Positions 42,888 to 52,242 are shown, counted from the first letter of the stretch. The stretch: 64,000 nt of DNA from Verrucomicrobiota bacterium (GCA_023269545.1 JAHFTB010000008.1:34102-98101); one strand, 5' to 3'. Numbers and translations: made by a program. The notes: generated by a model from the letters alone, not told the origin.

Positions 42888-43445
42888 ATGGCTCTCGCAA
42901 ATGATCTTCGCAAAGGAATGGCAATCCGTTACAATGGCAATCCGGCGATTGTATTGGATGTTCAACACAGGACTCCAGGGAACCTCAGAGCCTTTGTGCA
43001 GGCTATTATCCGCTATATCAATACCGGTAAATCAGCCGATGTGAGGTTCTCCTCCACCGAAAAAGTCGAGTTAGTGGAAGTTTCCCGGCAAACTTTGGAA
43101 TTTAGTTACTCGGATCCTCAGGGCTATCACTTCATGGAGCCGGAGACCTATGAAACCATTACTCTCCAAGACGATCTCATCGCGAGTGCTAAAGAGTATC
43201 TCGTGGAAAACCTCCCCGTGGAAGTCCTCAAAATTGAAGGGCGTCCCGCTCAGGTAGAGCTTCCCGCCTCAGTCAACCTTAAGGTGACCGAATCTGCTGA
43301 AGGTGTGCGGGGAGATTCCGCAAATAATGTCATGAAACCAGCGACTCTGGAAACAGGGAAAATCGTCCAAGTTCCCCTGTTTATTAAAGAAGGGGAAACC
43401 ATCAAAATTGATACTCGTACGGGGACTTATATGGGACGAGCTTAA
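42888..43445 (+). CDS. efp: Translation elongation factor P
   Basis: A 185-residue EF-P with all three OB-like domains; it rescues ribosomes stalled at polyproline. It starts ALANDLRKGMAIRYNGNPAI and ends GETIKIDTRTGTYMGRA. The functional tip of domain I reads HRTPGNLRAFVQ (27-38): Asn32 stands where E. coli has the beta-lysylated Lys34, so the classical EpmA/EarP chemistry has no obvious target, except possibly Arg34 two residues further. No modification enzyme gene is visible nearby. The PGN tip may be lineage-typical; I cannot check this here. Confidence 0.94.
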   Translation: MALANDLRKGMAIRYNGNPAIVLDVQHRTPGNLRAFVQAIIRYINTGKSADVRFSSTEKVELVEVSRQTLEFSYSDPQGYHFMEPETYETITLQDDLIASAKEYLVENLPVEVLKIEGRPAQVELPASVNLKVTESAEGVRGDSANNVMKPATLETGKIVQVPLFIKEGETIKIDTRTGTYMGRA

Positions 43446-43462
43446 GGACTCTATTCACGATT

Positions 43463-44290
43463 ATGGGAATCCGGCGTGGAAGCAAAAAGTGGGGGAATGT
43501 GAGACGCAAACCAAAAAAATCCCTCGCTTTTTCCGGAGCCACCTTCCCTTCAGCCTCTCGAAGTCTCCCCGGCAGGGTTCCCAAACGATGGGTGAAATTT
43601 GTGCTGGGATGGTGCCTGGTACTGCCAGCGGTAGTACTGACACAGACTTTCTTTCAGACCTTTACCCGAACGACCGTTCAGGACCACTTTTGGGCTACGG
43701 AAGAATTTTGGTTCTTTGCACTGGGCGTTATTTCTTGGCTCATTATCTTCATAGGATTGCCTCGCCCCCTCTGGCTCTATGTATTCGGCCATGAACTCAC
43801 TCATGCTGTCTGGGTGTGGCTCATGGGAGGCAACGTTTTCAAAATGAAGGTACGAAAGGATGGAGGATATATCCTGGCAGATCGAGTAAATACCTGGATT
43901 GCTCTCGCCCCTTACTTTTTTCCTATCTACAGCTTGTTTGTAGTCATTCTCTATGGAGTGATAGGCTTCTTTTGGGATGTCCCCTATCTGCGTGAGGTTG
44001 CATTTGCGCTGATCGGAGTCACCTGGGCTTTCCATTTGACGTTCACCTGCTGGGCTATTTGGAAGGGACAAGAGGATCTGGCATATGGAGGAACTTTTTT
44101 TTCGCTGACCGTCATTTACGCGGTCAACCTTCTCCTTCTCATTGGAATGTTGATTATGGCCTCACCGAAAGAAACGGTTTTCGATTTTGCGGAGAATTTT
44201 TTTCAAAACATGGAAGCAAATCTCCAAATCGGAGAAGATTTCATCGAAAAATCTCTTCAATTTGCATTCTCCCTATTGAAAAAGGGTTAG
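43463..44290 (+). CDS. Multipass membrane protein with HExxH motif (M50-like)
   Basis: A 275-residue protein with a basic, disordered first 40 residues and about six membrane helices. The zinc-protease motif HELTH (110-114) lies at the end of the second or third helix, followed by a cytoplasmic-looking stretch and later helices. A possible third ligand is not obvious. This resembles M50/site-2-protease-type folds found as unknown proteins in Opitutae. An intramembrane protease role is plausible but unproven. It starts 17 bases after efp and runs on towards the methyltransferase gene. Confidence 0.65.
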   Translation: MGIRRGSKKWGNVRRKPKKSLAFSGATFPSASRSLPGRVPKRWVKFVLGWCLVLPAVVLTQTFFQTFTRTTVQDHFWATEEFWFFALGVISWLIIFIGLPRPLWLYVFGHELTHAVWVWLMGGNVFKMKVRKDGGYILADRVNTWIALAPYFFPIYSLFVVILYGVIGFFWDVPYLREVAFALIGVTWAFHLTFTCWAIWKGQEDLAYGGTFFSLTVIYAVNLLLLIGMLIMASPKETVFDFAENFFQNMEANLQIGEDFIEKSLQFAFSLLKKG

Positions 44291-44327
44291 AACACTTTTA
44301 AATTCAAAGTGCATCTTCTCCCCCCTT

Positions 44328-45338
44328 ATGACCGATACTCAGCGATTTCTAGCTTTCCTCGCGGAAAGTTGCCGCGGAGCCATCCCCTTCGAACGCTTCA
44401 TGAAAGAGGCACTGTTTCATCCGGAATTTGGCTACTATTCGGCCAATATTCGTACAGTAGGGCGTCGCGGGGATTTTTCCACCGTTCCGACATGGAGCCG
44501 ATTCTTGTCTCATGCTCTGACTCAGTGGATCGTGAGTGCCAGTTGCAAAGAACAATGGTCAGTGATCGAACTGGGAGGAGGAACGGGGAAATTGGCGGAA
44601 GGGATTTTAAAAGCTTTGGGTTGGTGGAAAAGACGCAAGCTCACTTATAAGATTGTAGAAATTTCCCAACCACTCATTCAGGAGCAAAAACGTCGCTTGG
44701 CTCATTACTCGCAAATCCGCTGGTATTCAAATATTGCTGAAGCTCTGGAAAGCTGTGGGGGAAGAGCCCTCATTTTTTCCAATGAATTTGTGGATGCCTT
44801 TCCGGTAAGATTGTTCCGGAAACAAGCGGATGAATGGCGCGAATGCGCTCTGCAATGGGAAAATCAGCGATTGGAAGAGATCTGGATCGAGGCGTCTCCC
44901 CCTGGAAGTTCCGCCGTGGAAGGGATCCATTGCCTTCCGGAGGGATCAAAAATTGAGGTGGCTGAAACTTACTGCCAGTGGCTGGTGGGCTGGATCCCCT
45001 TTTGGAAGGCGGGACAATTTTTAACTATCGACTATGGCAATCTCTTTCCCGAACTCTATTATCGTCGCCCTTTTGGGACCTTACGCGCTTTCTTCCATCA
45101 CCACCTGATTCAAGGACGAGAAATTTATCAGCGTTTCGGTTACCAAGACCTTACAGCCGATGTCAACTTTTCAGACCTCATAGCCTGGGGAGCCGCCTTA
45201 GGCCTCGGGCTAAACTCCTTCGATTCCCTCATGGAATGGCTGGGACCTTGGTCGCACCAAGCCCCAGCGAGCTTCTTAGACCCCAATGGCATTGGGGGCT
45301 CTTTTAAGGTACTGTGCCAGACCTGCCCGAGTTCGTAG
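44328..45338 (+). CDS. SAM-dependent methyltransferase, MidA/NDUFAF7 family
   Basis: A 336-residue class I methyltransferase of the COG1565 type. The N-terminus FLAESCRGAIPFERFMKEAL and YYS-shaped segment, the SAM-binding VIELGGGTGKLAEGIL, LIFSNEFVDAFPV and the ITIDYG-like strand (LTIDYGNLF) are the family landmarks. In mitochondria the relative methylates an arginine of complex I subunit NDUFS2; in bacteria the target is unknown. Located after the membrane metalloprotease-like gene. Confidence 0.82.
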   Translation: MTDTQRFLAFLAESCRGAIPFERFMKEALFHPEFGYYSANIRTVGRRGDFSTVPTWSRFLSHALTQWIVSASCKEQWSVIELGGGTGKLAEGILKALGWWKRRKLTYKIVEISQPLIQEQKRRLAHYSQIRWYSNIAEALESCGGRALIFSNEFVDAFPVRLFRKQADEWRECALQWENQRLEEIWIEASPPGSSAVEGIHCLPEGSKIEVAETYCQWLVGWIPFWKAGQFLTIDYGNLFPELYYRRPFGTLRAFFHHHLIQGREIYQRFGYQDLTADVNFSDLIAWGAALGLGLNSFDSLMEWLGPWSHQAPASFLDPNGIGGSFKVLCQTCPSS

Positions 45339-45376
45339 TTCTTGGTTCTTAGAAGTGGGTAGTTAAGAATTCCGTT

Positions 45377-47020
45377 TTATCTCCGAAGATGCGTTTGCCA
45401 GATCCAATTCCATGGAACTGCCCCATGAGAGAGCATCCAGTCATTGAATCGTAGGAGACTCCATCCTTTGGATTTCACAAAATAAGCATGCAATCGCTCC
45501 ACTTCCTTGCGGCCCAACAGGTAGCTCATGGGGACCGTGGGGGCGCTGGTGTACCAATTGACATCTCCTTGTGCCCGACTTTTGGTAAAGTGCACGTTCT
45601 TTACCAGAATATCGACTGCCTGGGGAATTTTCATGAGACCAGACTGCAATCCGCAGTCGATCAAAATGCGATATGCCCGCCAGAGGGCATCGTGTAGCTG
45701 GAGAAGCCGTGCATGGGGGATGTCGATGAGGCCGGCACTCACGCTCATTTCCTCGCACCAAAGGGTCCACCCCTCATAGAAAATCGCATGGTCTGCAAGA
45801 CGACGGATTTTACTTTTGTGGCGGTGCTGGATACTGAACTGAAGGTGATGACCGGGATAGGCTTCGTGGGCACAGGTCAATGGCAACCCGAAATGTTGTC
45901 GGATTTCGGCTTGAGCTTTCTGAGGATCTGTTTGGAGGAGACTCAGGTCATTGACCCAAAAAATGCCGACCTGCTGTTTGGCGAAAGGTCCTGCTGAACT
46001 GTATGCGGCGGTGGGAAATTGGTGACGAAGAAAGCTCGGGACAGGAACCACTTTCAGGCTCTCTCCCGTAGGGGGTGTCACTACCTTGCATGCGATCATC
46101 TTGAGGCGCACAGATTCAGTCGTTTTCCGGTAAAGGTCCAAAAGAGAACCACCCGGCTTCCAAGCATGAGCCGCTTCTTCCAGCAATTCATGAGCGGACT
46201 TGCGCCCCAACTTCTTTGCTTCTTTCCGCAGAGCCGCCTGGCATTCTTCGGCCAGCTGATTGCCACGAGCCATGGCCTCAGTGAGGCTCCAATCTAGTCC
46301 TAATCTTTCGGCGATGAGTGCTTCAAAAAGAGGTCGCCCCACAGCAAACCCAGAAATCGGTCCGGATTTTTTTCGGGCTACTGCTCGGGCATATTCCGGA
46401 AAAGCTCGGGACGCTCCTCGCAGAAGTTGACGTGTTTTTTCGGGATGAGGAGAAATACGATCCAGCTCGGCTTCCAATCCGGAGAAGAATTCCACAGCTC
46501 CTTCGCAGGTGCGCTCGGTGAGTTGTGTCCAAAGCGGGATGGGCTGAGACACACATTCCGTACCGGCCTGTAAGTAGTCCGGAATTTTTTCCAAACGAGC
46601 CTCCAGCGCGGGAAGAATAGAGGCGAGTTTTTCGGAATGACGAACCAGCAGATCAAAAATGGAATTGACGGCTGCATCTGCGTGCACCTGAGGATTGGTC
46701 CGCCAGCGACTCAAAGTATCTCCGAAAATATGTTGAGTGCGCAGGAGGGAGAGAAACATCCGGCGGTCTAACCACGCGTCGGCATCTAACGTATCGCCAG
46801 GAATTTTTTCCACTGCTGTGAGTGTGGTTTGAACCAGGGTCTGATGCGCCTTGTAATCCGCGATGGAATTTCGACCCAAACGATTTTTAAATTTGCTGAG
46901 TCCTTGTTGGCTCGCCTGTTCCGGAAAACGCTCGAAAGTCTGTTCCACATAGGATTCAGCAAGTTTTTTTAACTGTTGTTTAGGGAGTGTTGTCAAAGTA
47001 GGAGCAGGCAGCGCAATCAT
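45377..47020 (-). CDS. DUF885 family metallopeptidase-like protein
   Basis: A 547-residue protein with the DUF885 zinc motif HEAYPGHH near residue 390 and the usual helical framework upstream (LAESYVEQTFERFPEQASQ, RRMFLSLLRTQHIF). Downstream ligand-bearing helices are in FYEGWTLWCEEM. Some members have been described as carboxypeptidase-like, but for this group the substrate is unknown. No signal peptide is evident. The stop of the preceding secreted protein gene overlaps its start by one base, so the two are cotranscribed. Confidence 0.82.
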   Translation of the reverse strand: MIALPAPTLTTLPKQQLKKLAESYVEQTFERFPEQASQQGLSKFKNRLGRNSIADYKAHQTLVQTTLTAVEKIPGDTLDADAWLDRRMFLSLLRTQHIFGDTLSRWRTNPQVHADAAVNSIFDLLVRHSEKLASILPALEARLEKIPDYLQAGTECVSQPIPLWTQLTERTCEGAVEFFSGLEAELDRISPHPEKTRQLLRGASRAFPEYARAVARKKSGPISGFAVGRPLFEALIAERLGLDWSLTEAMARGNQLAEECQAALRKEAKKLGRKSAHELLEEAAHAWKPGGSLLDLYRKTTESVRLKMIACKVVTPPTGESLKVVPVPSFLRHQFPTAAYSSAGPFAKQQVGIFWVNDLSLLQTDPQKAQAEIRQHFGLPLTCAHEAYPGHHLQFSIQHRHKSKIRRLADHAIFYEGWTLWCEEMSVSAGLIDIPHARLLQLHDALWRAYRILIDCGLQSGLMKIPQAVDILVKNVHFTKSRAQGDVNWYTSAPTVPMSYLLGRKEVERLHAYFVKSKGWSLLRFNDWMLSHGAVPWNWIWQTHLRR

Positions 47021-47925
47021 CAGGGGGAAGGACTTGGAGTGGAAGACAGATCCCCTCTCGCATTTGTTGCTGCAATGATGTCTGCAAATAAACGATCCGC
47101 CAATATCTTCAGGCGATGGACTCCCTCGTGAGTGGGAGTCTGATCTGGCGCTTGAGAAGCAATTTCTCGAATGTGCTTAAGAGCGGTGGTCATGTCTTGG
47201 ACGAGCGCTGTTTTTCGTAAACGAGGAGAAAGATTTTCCAGTCGATTGAGGTAGTAATCCATCACTTCAGTATCGGCGAGCATTCGTGCACGCTGAGGAA
47301 CGTAATTGAGATCAGTGACCGTACAGGCAAATTGAAAACCACGAAACCATCCTCCCATGCTCACAACGTCTGCCAGCACATCGTCTTTGAGGTCCATCAT
47401 AGATTGCTCCACATCTCCCTGGGTACGAATGAGCTCTTGCCGAACTCCTAACCAATCGTGCCGATTACTGAGTTCAAGCAGGCTTTTTCCCCGCTGAGTC
47501 AAGCGATCGGAAACATCCAGGCTCTTGGCTTTCCGAATGAGAGCCTGACTCAGGCTCTCCAGGTCTTCTTCCTTTTCAGCAATGGTTAAAAGAAGTCCAT
47601 CCGCAACTAAAGAACCAAAGTGCAATGCAGTTTGAAACCGGTTGGGAAAAGATACCTGCCGAGGGTTCGTGGACAAAAAACCGTCTGGGAGAGGACCAAA
47701 AGATTCCAGTTTGACGAGCAATGCCTGGATGGAAGGAGCAGTGATCGGGTTGACCCCCAGTTCTTCGCGCTGGATGGTAGGATCCTCAGGGTTCCTGCTA
47801 TCGGCAACTTCTTCGTTAGCAAAAGCGAAAGGAGCGCCCAAATAAATCGGGGAAAAAAGCAATAAAAAGAAAACGATCTTCCGAACAGTAAAAATGGAAA
47901 TTCGATAGCCTACCACATTCCTCAC
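47020..47925 (-). CDS. Secreted protein of unknown function
   Basis: A 301-residue protein with an N-terminal signal peptide (IVFFLLLFSPIYLGAPFAFA then NEE). The mature region is helical and Leu/Arg-rich, with no domain I recognise. It contains GSLVADGLLLTIAEKEEDLE, resembling a family of verrucomicrobial periplasmic helical proteins. Overlaps the DUF885 gene by one base. Confidence 0.6.
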   Translation of the reverse strand: MRNVVGYRISIFTVRKIVFFLLLFSPIYLGAPFAFANEEVADSRNPEDPTIQREELGVNPITAPSIQALLVKLESFGPLPDGFLSTNPRQVSFPNRFQTALHFGSLVADGLLLTIAEKEEDLESLSQALIRKAKSLDVSDRLTQRGKSLLELSNRHDWLGVRQELIRTQGDVEQSMMDLKDDVLADVVSMGGWFRGFQFACTVTDLNYVPQRARMLADTEVMDYYLNRLENLSPRLRKTALVQDMTTALKHIREIASQAPDQTPTHEGVHRLKILADRLFADIIAATNARGDLSSTPSPSP

Positions 47926-47965
47926 ATTGAAGAAGAAGAGAACATTTGTCCATTTTTCTTATCAA

Positions 47966-48046
47966 GTGATGTGACGCAAAAAAGGGAAACCTTGTAGGCT
48001 AAAATGGTTTTTTGCTCCCAGAGCTCCTCAAAGTGCGTAACGTCAG
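47966..48046 (-). mobile_element. Family A miniature inverted-repeat element, copy A4
   Basis: 81 bases with ends GTGATGTGACGCA and TGCGTAACGTCAG. Perfect 7-bp duplications TTATCAA lie at 47959-47965 and 48047-48053. The core is identical in order to A1-A3. Confidence 0.85.
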
Positions 48047-48053
48047 TTATCAA

Positions 48054-48316
48054 GTGATAAACGGAGGCTATGGAGAAATTTTCTATTGAACTTATGGAAT
48101 AACTTATTTCTCAATACGGAAATATATTAAATATTCGTTATGCTAAATAGAATTACACATACTATATAGCAAATACTAAATGTCTCATCCTTAGCAATTG
48201 AAACAATAGTGAACGACTGCCCTCAACAGAGAATTCATTCTGGAATTTTCGGGTGACTTCCCAAGGATTTTGCAAATCCATATTGAGTTTTAAGGAGAGA
48301 CAAATATCTTTTATAA
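48054..48316. other. AT-rich leader of the alanine dehydrogenase gene
   Basis: About 260 bases, strongly AT-rich, probably carrying promoter elements for the gene at 48317. It ends with AAGGAGAG (48291-48298), a ribosome-site-like sequence about 20 bases before the ATG. No gene. Confidence 0.35.
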
Positions 48317-49429
48317 ATGGTTATTGGCATTCCGAAAGAGTTAAAGGAGCAGGAGTACCGGGTGGCGGGAGTTCCTTCTGGTGTGTATCAGTGGGCAAGA
48401 CGAGGTCATCGAGTCTTAGTGGAAAAGAGTGCCGGAGTTGGCATCGGTTTCTTGGATGAAGATTACCGGGCTGCCGGTGCGGAGATCATGGATTCTCCCG
48501 AAGCAATTTTTGAAAATGCTGAACTGATTATCAAAGTGAAAGAGCCGCTCCTCTCGGAATGTGATCTTTTGCGGCCTGGCCAAATCCTCTTTACTTATCT
48601 GCATCTCGCTGCAAATCGAATATTAACGGAAGCTCTGAGGAAAACCGGAGCCACCTGTATTGCTTACGAAACGGTGGAAGTCAACAGGCGTCTCCCCCTT
48701 CTGGAACCAATGAGTGAAATTGCGGGAAGAATGTCTATCATCATGGGAGGATACTTCTTGGCCAAATACGCCGGAGGCACAGGAGTTTTGCTCGGAGGAG
48801 TGCCGGGAGTTCTTCCCGGAAAAGTAGTGGTTTTGGGCGGGGGAACCGCTGGAGTGAATGCCGCTCGGATGGCGATGGGATTGGGTGCCGATGTCACGAT
48901 CCTAGAGGTGGATATGGAGCGCATGCGGTTTTTAGACATTACGATGCATGCTGCGCATACGCTGTTTTCCAGTGAAGGCAGTTTGTTGGAGCTGCTGCCT
49001 AGAATTGACCTTTTAATTGGCGCGGTTCTCTTGCCCGGCGCCCGTGCTCCTAAGTTGATTCGTCGTGATATGCTGCGCCTGATGCGCCCGGGGAGTGTAT
49101 TTGTGGATATTGCGATTGATCAGGGGGGGTGCGCCGAAACTTCGCGTCCCACCACTCACGGAAATCCGGTTTTTGTGGAAGAAGGCATTTGTCATTACTG
49201 TGTATCTAATATGCCAGGTGCTTATGCGCAAACGGCAACGCAGGCACTTACCAATGCCACTCACCGATTTGTAGAAACATTAGCGGATCTTGGATTATCG
49301 GAAACTCTCTCTCGCATCCCGCAATTGCGCTCCGGAGTGAATATTCATGAGGGAGAGGTCACCTGCGAAGCAGTCGCAAAGACATTCGGTTTGGAATATC
49401 GGGAAAGAGATTTCTTTAAATGCTCTTAA
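48317..49429 (+). CDS. ald: Alanine dehydrogenase
   Basis: NAD-dependent reversible deamination of L-alanine to pyruvate. A 370-residue protein that begins MVIGIPKELKEQEYRVAGVP and contains EVNRRLPLLEPMSEIAGRMS and YLAKYAGG-like catalytic-domain segments. The Rossmann motif is VVVLGGGTAGVNAARMAMGLGA, followed by RRDMLRLMRPGSVFVDIAIDQGG. Length is normal. Transcribed alone, with a convergent small gene after it. Confidence 0.93.
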   Translation: MVIGIPKELKEQEYRVAGVPSGVYQWARRGHRVLVEKSAGVGIGFLDEDYRAAGAEIMDSPEAIFENAELIIKVKEPLLSECDLLRPGQILFTYLHLAANRILTEALRKTGATCIAYETVEVNRRLPLLEPMSEIAGRMSIIMGGYFLAKYAGGTGVLLGGVPGVLPGKVVVLGGGTAGVNAARMAMGLGADVTILEVDMERMRFLDITMHAAHTLFSSEGSLLELLPRIDLLIGAVLLPGARAPKLIRRDMLRLMRPGSVFVDIAIDQGGCAETSRPTTHGNPVFVEEGICHYCVSNMPGAYAQTATQALTNATHRFVETLADLGLSETLSRIPQLRSGVNIHEGEVTCEAVAKTFGLEYRERDFFKCS

Positions 49430-49430
49430 T

Positions 49431-49736
49431 TTAGCTTTTTAACAAAAAATAAATAAATCCAAATGTAAGAGCAATGGAGGTCGACTGCAATCCGACCATC
49501 CATTTGACCATATCGATTTTCGAATCTCTAATTTCTGTTCTTAATTCACCTTTAAATTCACCTAGCTCGGCTCTCAAAAAATCCTTGGTCACGAGATCAC
49601 TGCTTTCCACAACTTCAATCAGTTCTTCGGCAACGCCCTCTGCTTGAGAGGGGGTAAATCCTTTAGCTTCTAATCTACGGGAAATGGCCAATGTGCTCAG
49701 GCTCATATCTGTAAATATATTCTGACTCTGCCTCAT
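49431..49736 (-). CDS. Coiled-coil, tail-anchored protein (DUF1640-like)
   Basis: A 101-residue protein with the order typical of the CCDC90/DUF1640 group: an N-terminal helix LAISRRLEAKGFTPSQAEGVAEEL, a coiled coil, and a C-terminal membrane helix (STSIALTFGFIYFLLK). Such proteins are common in gammaproteobacterial and PVC intracellular bacteria, with no proven function. Met11 (49706) is an alternative start. It is convergent with ald, only one base away. Confidence 0.65.
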   Translation of the reverse strand: MRQSQNIFTDMSLSTLAISRRLEAKGFTPSQAEGVAEELIEVVESSDLVTKDFLRAELGEFKGELRTEIRDSKIDMVKWMVGLQSTSIALTFGFIYFLLKS

Positions 49737-49849
49737 AGTCCATCTAATCTCGTCTTCTGCAGCAATTTTTGCAAGGGGGGGCTCGGCTCCTTTCTTCTAG
49801 GATAAGAAGTTGGCAAAGAAAGGTATTTGGGTAATATTTTGGGACTAAT

Positions 49850-51100
49850 ATGGATCCGCTTAGGGAGAGTATTGTGACCCTTGCACGAACAGCAAAAACT
49901 GCTGCTCATAGTTTAGGGGCGTGGTCATCCTCTTTAAAAAACGCTGCCTTACTGGAAATGGCTGAGGAATTGCTTTCTTCCGAAGAAAAAATTCTGATCG
50001 CCAATGCTCAGGATATCGTAGCTGCCGAGAAGCAGGGGAGCCTCGATCGACTGCGCCTGACGCCCGAACGTGTTGCGGCATTGGCCGAGGGGGTTCGTTC
50101 AGTGGCTCAGCTGGAAGATCCTGTGGGCAAGGTCATAGAAGAGTGGACGCGACCCAATGGATTAAAGATTTCCAAAATCCGCACTCCGATTGGGGTCATC
50201 GGAATCGTCTATGAATCGCGTCCCAATGTGACTAGCGATGCGGCGGCGCTCTGTCTCAAAGCTGGCAATGCAGTATTGCTGCGTGGTGGCTCAGAATCCT
50301 TTCGTTCTAATCTCGCAATCGCACAAGCACTCCAAACTGCAGCGGTTCGGCACGGCCTTCCTGAGGGAAGTATCGGAATGATTCCCTTTACCGATCGCGT
50401 TGGGGTGGAAATCCTATCGCAATTGGACGAATACGTGGATCTCATTATTCCCCGAGGAGGAGCCGGCCTCATCGAAACAGTCGTTCGTCATGCCCGCATG
50501 CCAGTGATCAAACACTACCATGGAGTGTGCCAAGCCTATGTGGACAAAGAGACGGATTTTGAAATGGCGCAGGCAATCGTGCTCAACGCAAAATGTCAGA
50601 GACCAGGTGTCTGCAATGCCTTGGAAACGCTATTAGTACATCAGGAAATTGCGCCGGAATTTTTGCGTCGTGTAGGAAAGTCTTTGGGAGAAAAAGGAGT
50701 CGAAATCAGAGGAGATGAAGCGACACAGGGGATCCTCAACGGCCAGGCACTTGCTGCCACCGAAGAAGATTGGTCAGCCGAATATCTGGATCTCGTCCTC
50801 GCTGTGCGCATCGTCGACAATTTGGAAACCGCGCTCAGTCACATCAATCGCTATGGCTCCCATCATAGCGATACCATCATCACCACCAATGCAAAAACCG
50901 CGGAACGCTTCTTGCAGGAAGTCGACTCCGCTGTGGTATATTGGAATGCATCCACCCGTTTTACCGACGGAAATGAATTCGGATTCGGAGCCGAAATAGG
51001 GATTAGCACAGACAAATTACATGCACGAGGCCCAATGGGGCTTGAGGAATTGACCAGCTATAAATACCTCATTCGAGGAAATGGCCAAATCCGCGAATAA
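49850..51100 (+). CDS. proA: Gamma-glutamyl phosphate reductase
   Basis: Second enzyme of proline synthesis, reducing gamma-glutamyl phosphate with NADPH. A 416-residue aldehyde-dehydrogenase-fold protein with IGVIGIVYESRPNVTSDAA, VLLRGGSESFRSN, IIPRGGAGLI and the catalytic Cys255 in CQRPGVCNALETLL. It overlaps the acylphosphatase frame only if that gene starts at 51081, which is unlikely. proB is not in the window. Confidence 0.95.
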   Translation: MDPLRESIVTLARTAKTAAHSLGAWSSSLKNAALLEMAEELLSSEEKILIANAQDIVAAEKQGSLDRLRLTPERVAALAEGVRSVAQLEDPVGKVIEEWTRPNGLKISKIRTPIGVIGIVYESRPNVTSDAAALCLKAGNAVLLRGGSESFRSNLAIAQALQTAAVRHGLPEGSIGMIPFTDRVGVEILSQLDEYVDLIIPRGGAGLIETVVRHARMPVIKHYHGVCQAYVDKETDFEMAQAIVLNAKCQRPGVCNALETLLVHQEIAPEFLRRVGKSLGEKGVEIRGDEATQGILNGQALAATEEDWSAEYLDLVLAVRIVDNLETALSHINRYGSHHSDTIITTNAKTAERFLQEVDSAVVYWNASTRFTDGNEFGFGAEIGISTDKLHARGPMGLEELTSYKYLIRGNGQIRE

Positions 51101-51131
51101 AAATTTTGAGAAAGCACCCGATACGCTCACC

Positions 51132-51401
51132 ATGAAAGCGATACAGGTTTTTTACGAAGGACATGTTCAAGGAGTTGGATTCCGATGGATGGTTAAAAAT
51201 ATCGCTCATGGATATGAGATCTCCGGTTGGGTGCGGAACCTGGAAGATGGACGAGTGGAACTCCAGGTTAGCGCTGAGGAAGAAGAGGAATTGGAGGCTT
51301 TTCTTACTGCCATTCAAAAAAGCGCTTTAGCCGGCAATATTCGCAAAACAATGCGTCGTCCTCTGTGTCAAACTTTCAAAGGATTTGAAATCCATTTTTG
51401 A
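51132..51401 (+). CDS. acyP: Acylphosphatase
   Basis: A 89-residue enzyme hydrolysing acyl phosphates. It has the phosphate-binding loop VQGVGFRW with the catalytic Arg, and the catalytic Asn in GWVRNLEDGRVEL. The open frame runs back to 51081, overlapping proA, but ATG 51132 gives the family's usual size and N-terminus. A family A remnant (51409-51429) follows the stop codon. Confidence 0.9.
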   Translation: MKAIQVFYEGHVQGVGFRWMVKNIAHGYEISGWVRNLEDGRVELQVSAEEEEELEAFLTAIQKSALAGNIRKTMRRPLCQTFKGFEIHF

Positions 51402-51408
51402 AACTCAT

Positions 51409-51429
51409 CCTCAAAGTGCGTAACGTCAG
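51409..51429 (-). repeat. Family A remnant (one end)
   Basis: CCTCAAAGTGCGTAACGTCA, followed by G, is identical to the right end of copy A4 (48026-48046). The rest of the element is missing. It is a decayed copy or the end of a deletion. Confidence 0.6.
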
Positions 51430-51474
51430 TTACTGAATAAATAAATAGATTGCCTGAGCGGACACGTACTGAAT

Positions 51475-52137
51475 ATGAATTTTTTCGTTACTGGTAGCGA
51501 TACTGAAGTAGGGAAAACATATACCACCGCACTTTTACTTCGAAACTTAAGAAATCGAAACATCGATGTGGTAGGGATGAAACCGATTGAAACTGGAGAA
51601 GGAACCGACGCTCAGTGTCTACATGACGCAATGGAGGGCTGCGTTGCCCTTCAAACAATCAGTCCCGTGCGACTCAGTGCCGCATTAGCGCCGGCTACAG
51701 CGGCTGAACAAGAGGGAAAAATAATCTGCACGGAAAAGATTTTTGCGAGCTATCGCCAGCTTTCAGCACAGCATGCTTTGGTGCTAGTGGAAGGGGCAGG
51801 GGGATGGCGAGTTCCTATCGCATCTGGTTATGACATGGCGGATCTTGCCGTAGACCTTTCGAAGATCGCGCCTCTGCAAGTAATCGTGGTGGCCCTGAAC
51901 CGATTAGGTGTGATCAATCACACGCTGCTCACTCTCGAGAGTATCTGCGCTCGTGGTTTGGTTTGTGCCGGATTTATCCTGAATCAGGGAACTTGCCCGG
52001 TTTCCTATCCCTCCATTTCTTCCAATGCCCAATGGATTACTCACGGATCCGATGTCCCTTTTTGGTTTGAGGTAAACACCGGCCAGACGATCCTCCCCGA
52101 GGCTGTTTTCCAGGATGTGGTGCTTCGCTATCTTTGA
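51475..52137 (+). CDS. bioD: Dethiobiotin synthetase
   Basis: ATP-dependent ring closure of 7,8-diaminopelargonic acid in biotin synthesis. A 220-residue P-loop protein: GSDTEVGKT (7-15), the VGMKPIETG substrate loop, and LVEGAGGWRVPI. Length is normal. bioF is 40 kb away at 10738; bioA and bioB are not in the window, so the pathway is split across loci. Confidence 0.92.
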   Translation: MNFFVTGSDTEVGKTYTTALLLRNLRNRNIDVVGMKPIETGEGTDAQCLHDAMEGCVALQTISPVRLSAALAPATAAEQEGKIICTEKIFASYRQLSAQHALVLVEGAGGWRVPIASGYDMADLAVDLSKIAPLQVIVVALNRLGVINHTLLTLESICARGLVCAGFILNQGTCPVSYPSISSNAQWITHGSDVPFWFEVNTGQTILPEAVFQDVVLRYL

Positions 52138-52242
52138 GGGGTGCTCATCCTAAGTGGGGAACTGTTGAATGAAGGGCTAGTCGCAAGTGCCTTCTTGCAA
52201 GAATGTTGCAAAATATGTTTCATTTATTTTTCGACAGCCCCC

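Noticed and set aside
52141..52242. 34-residue extension of the GT-like protein
   Set aside because: Rich in Cys and Phe, not part of any domain; the ATG at 52243 directly precedes the first beta strand.
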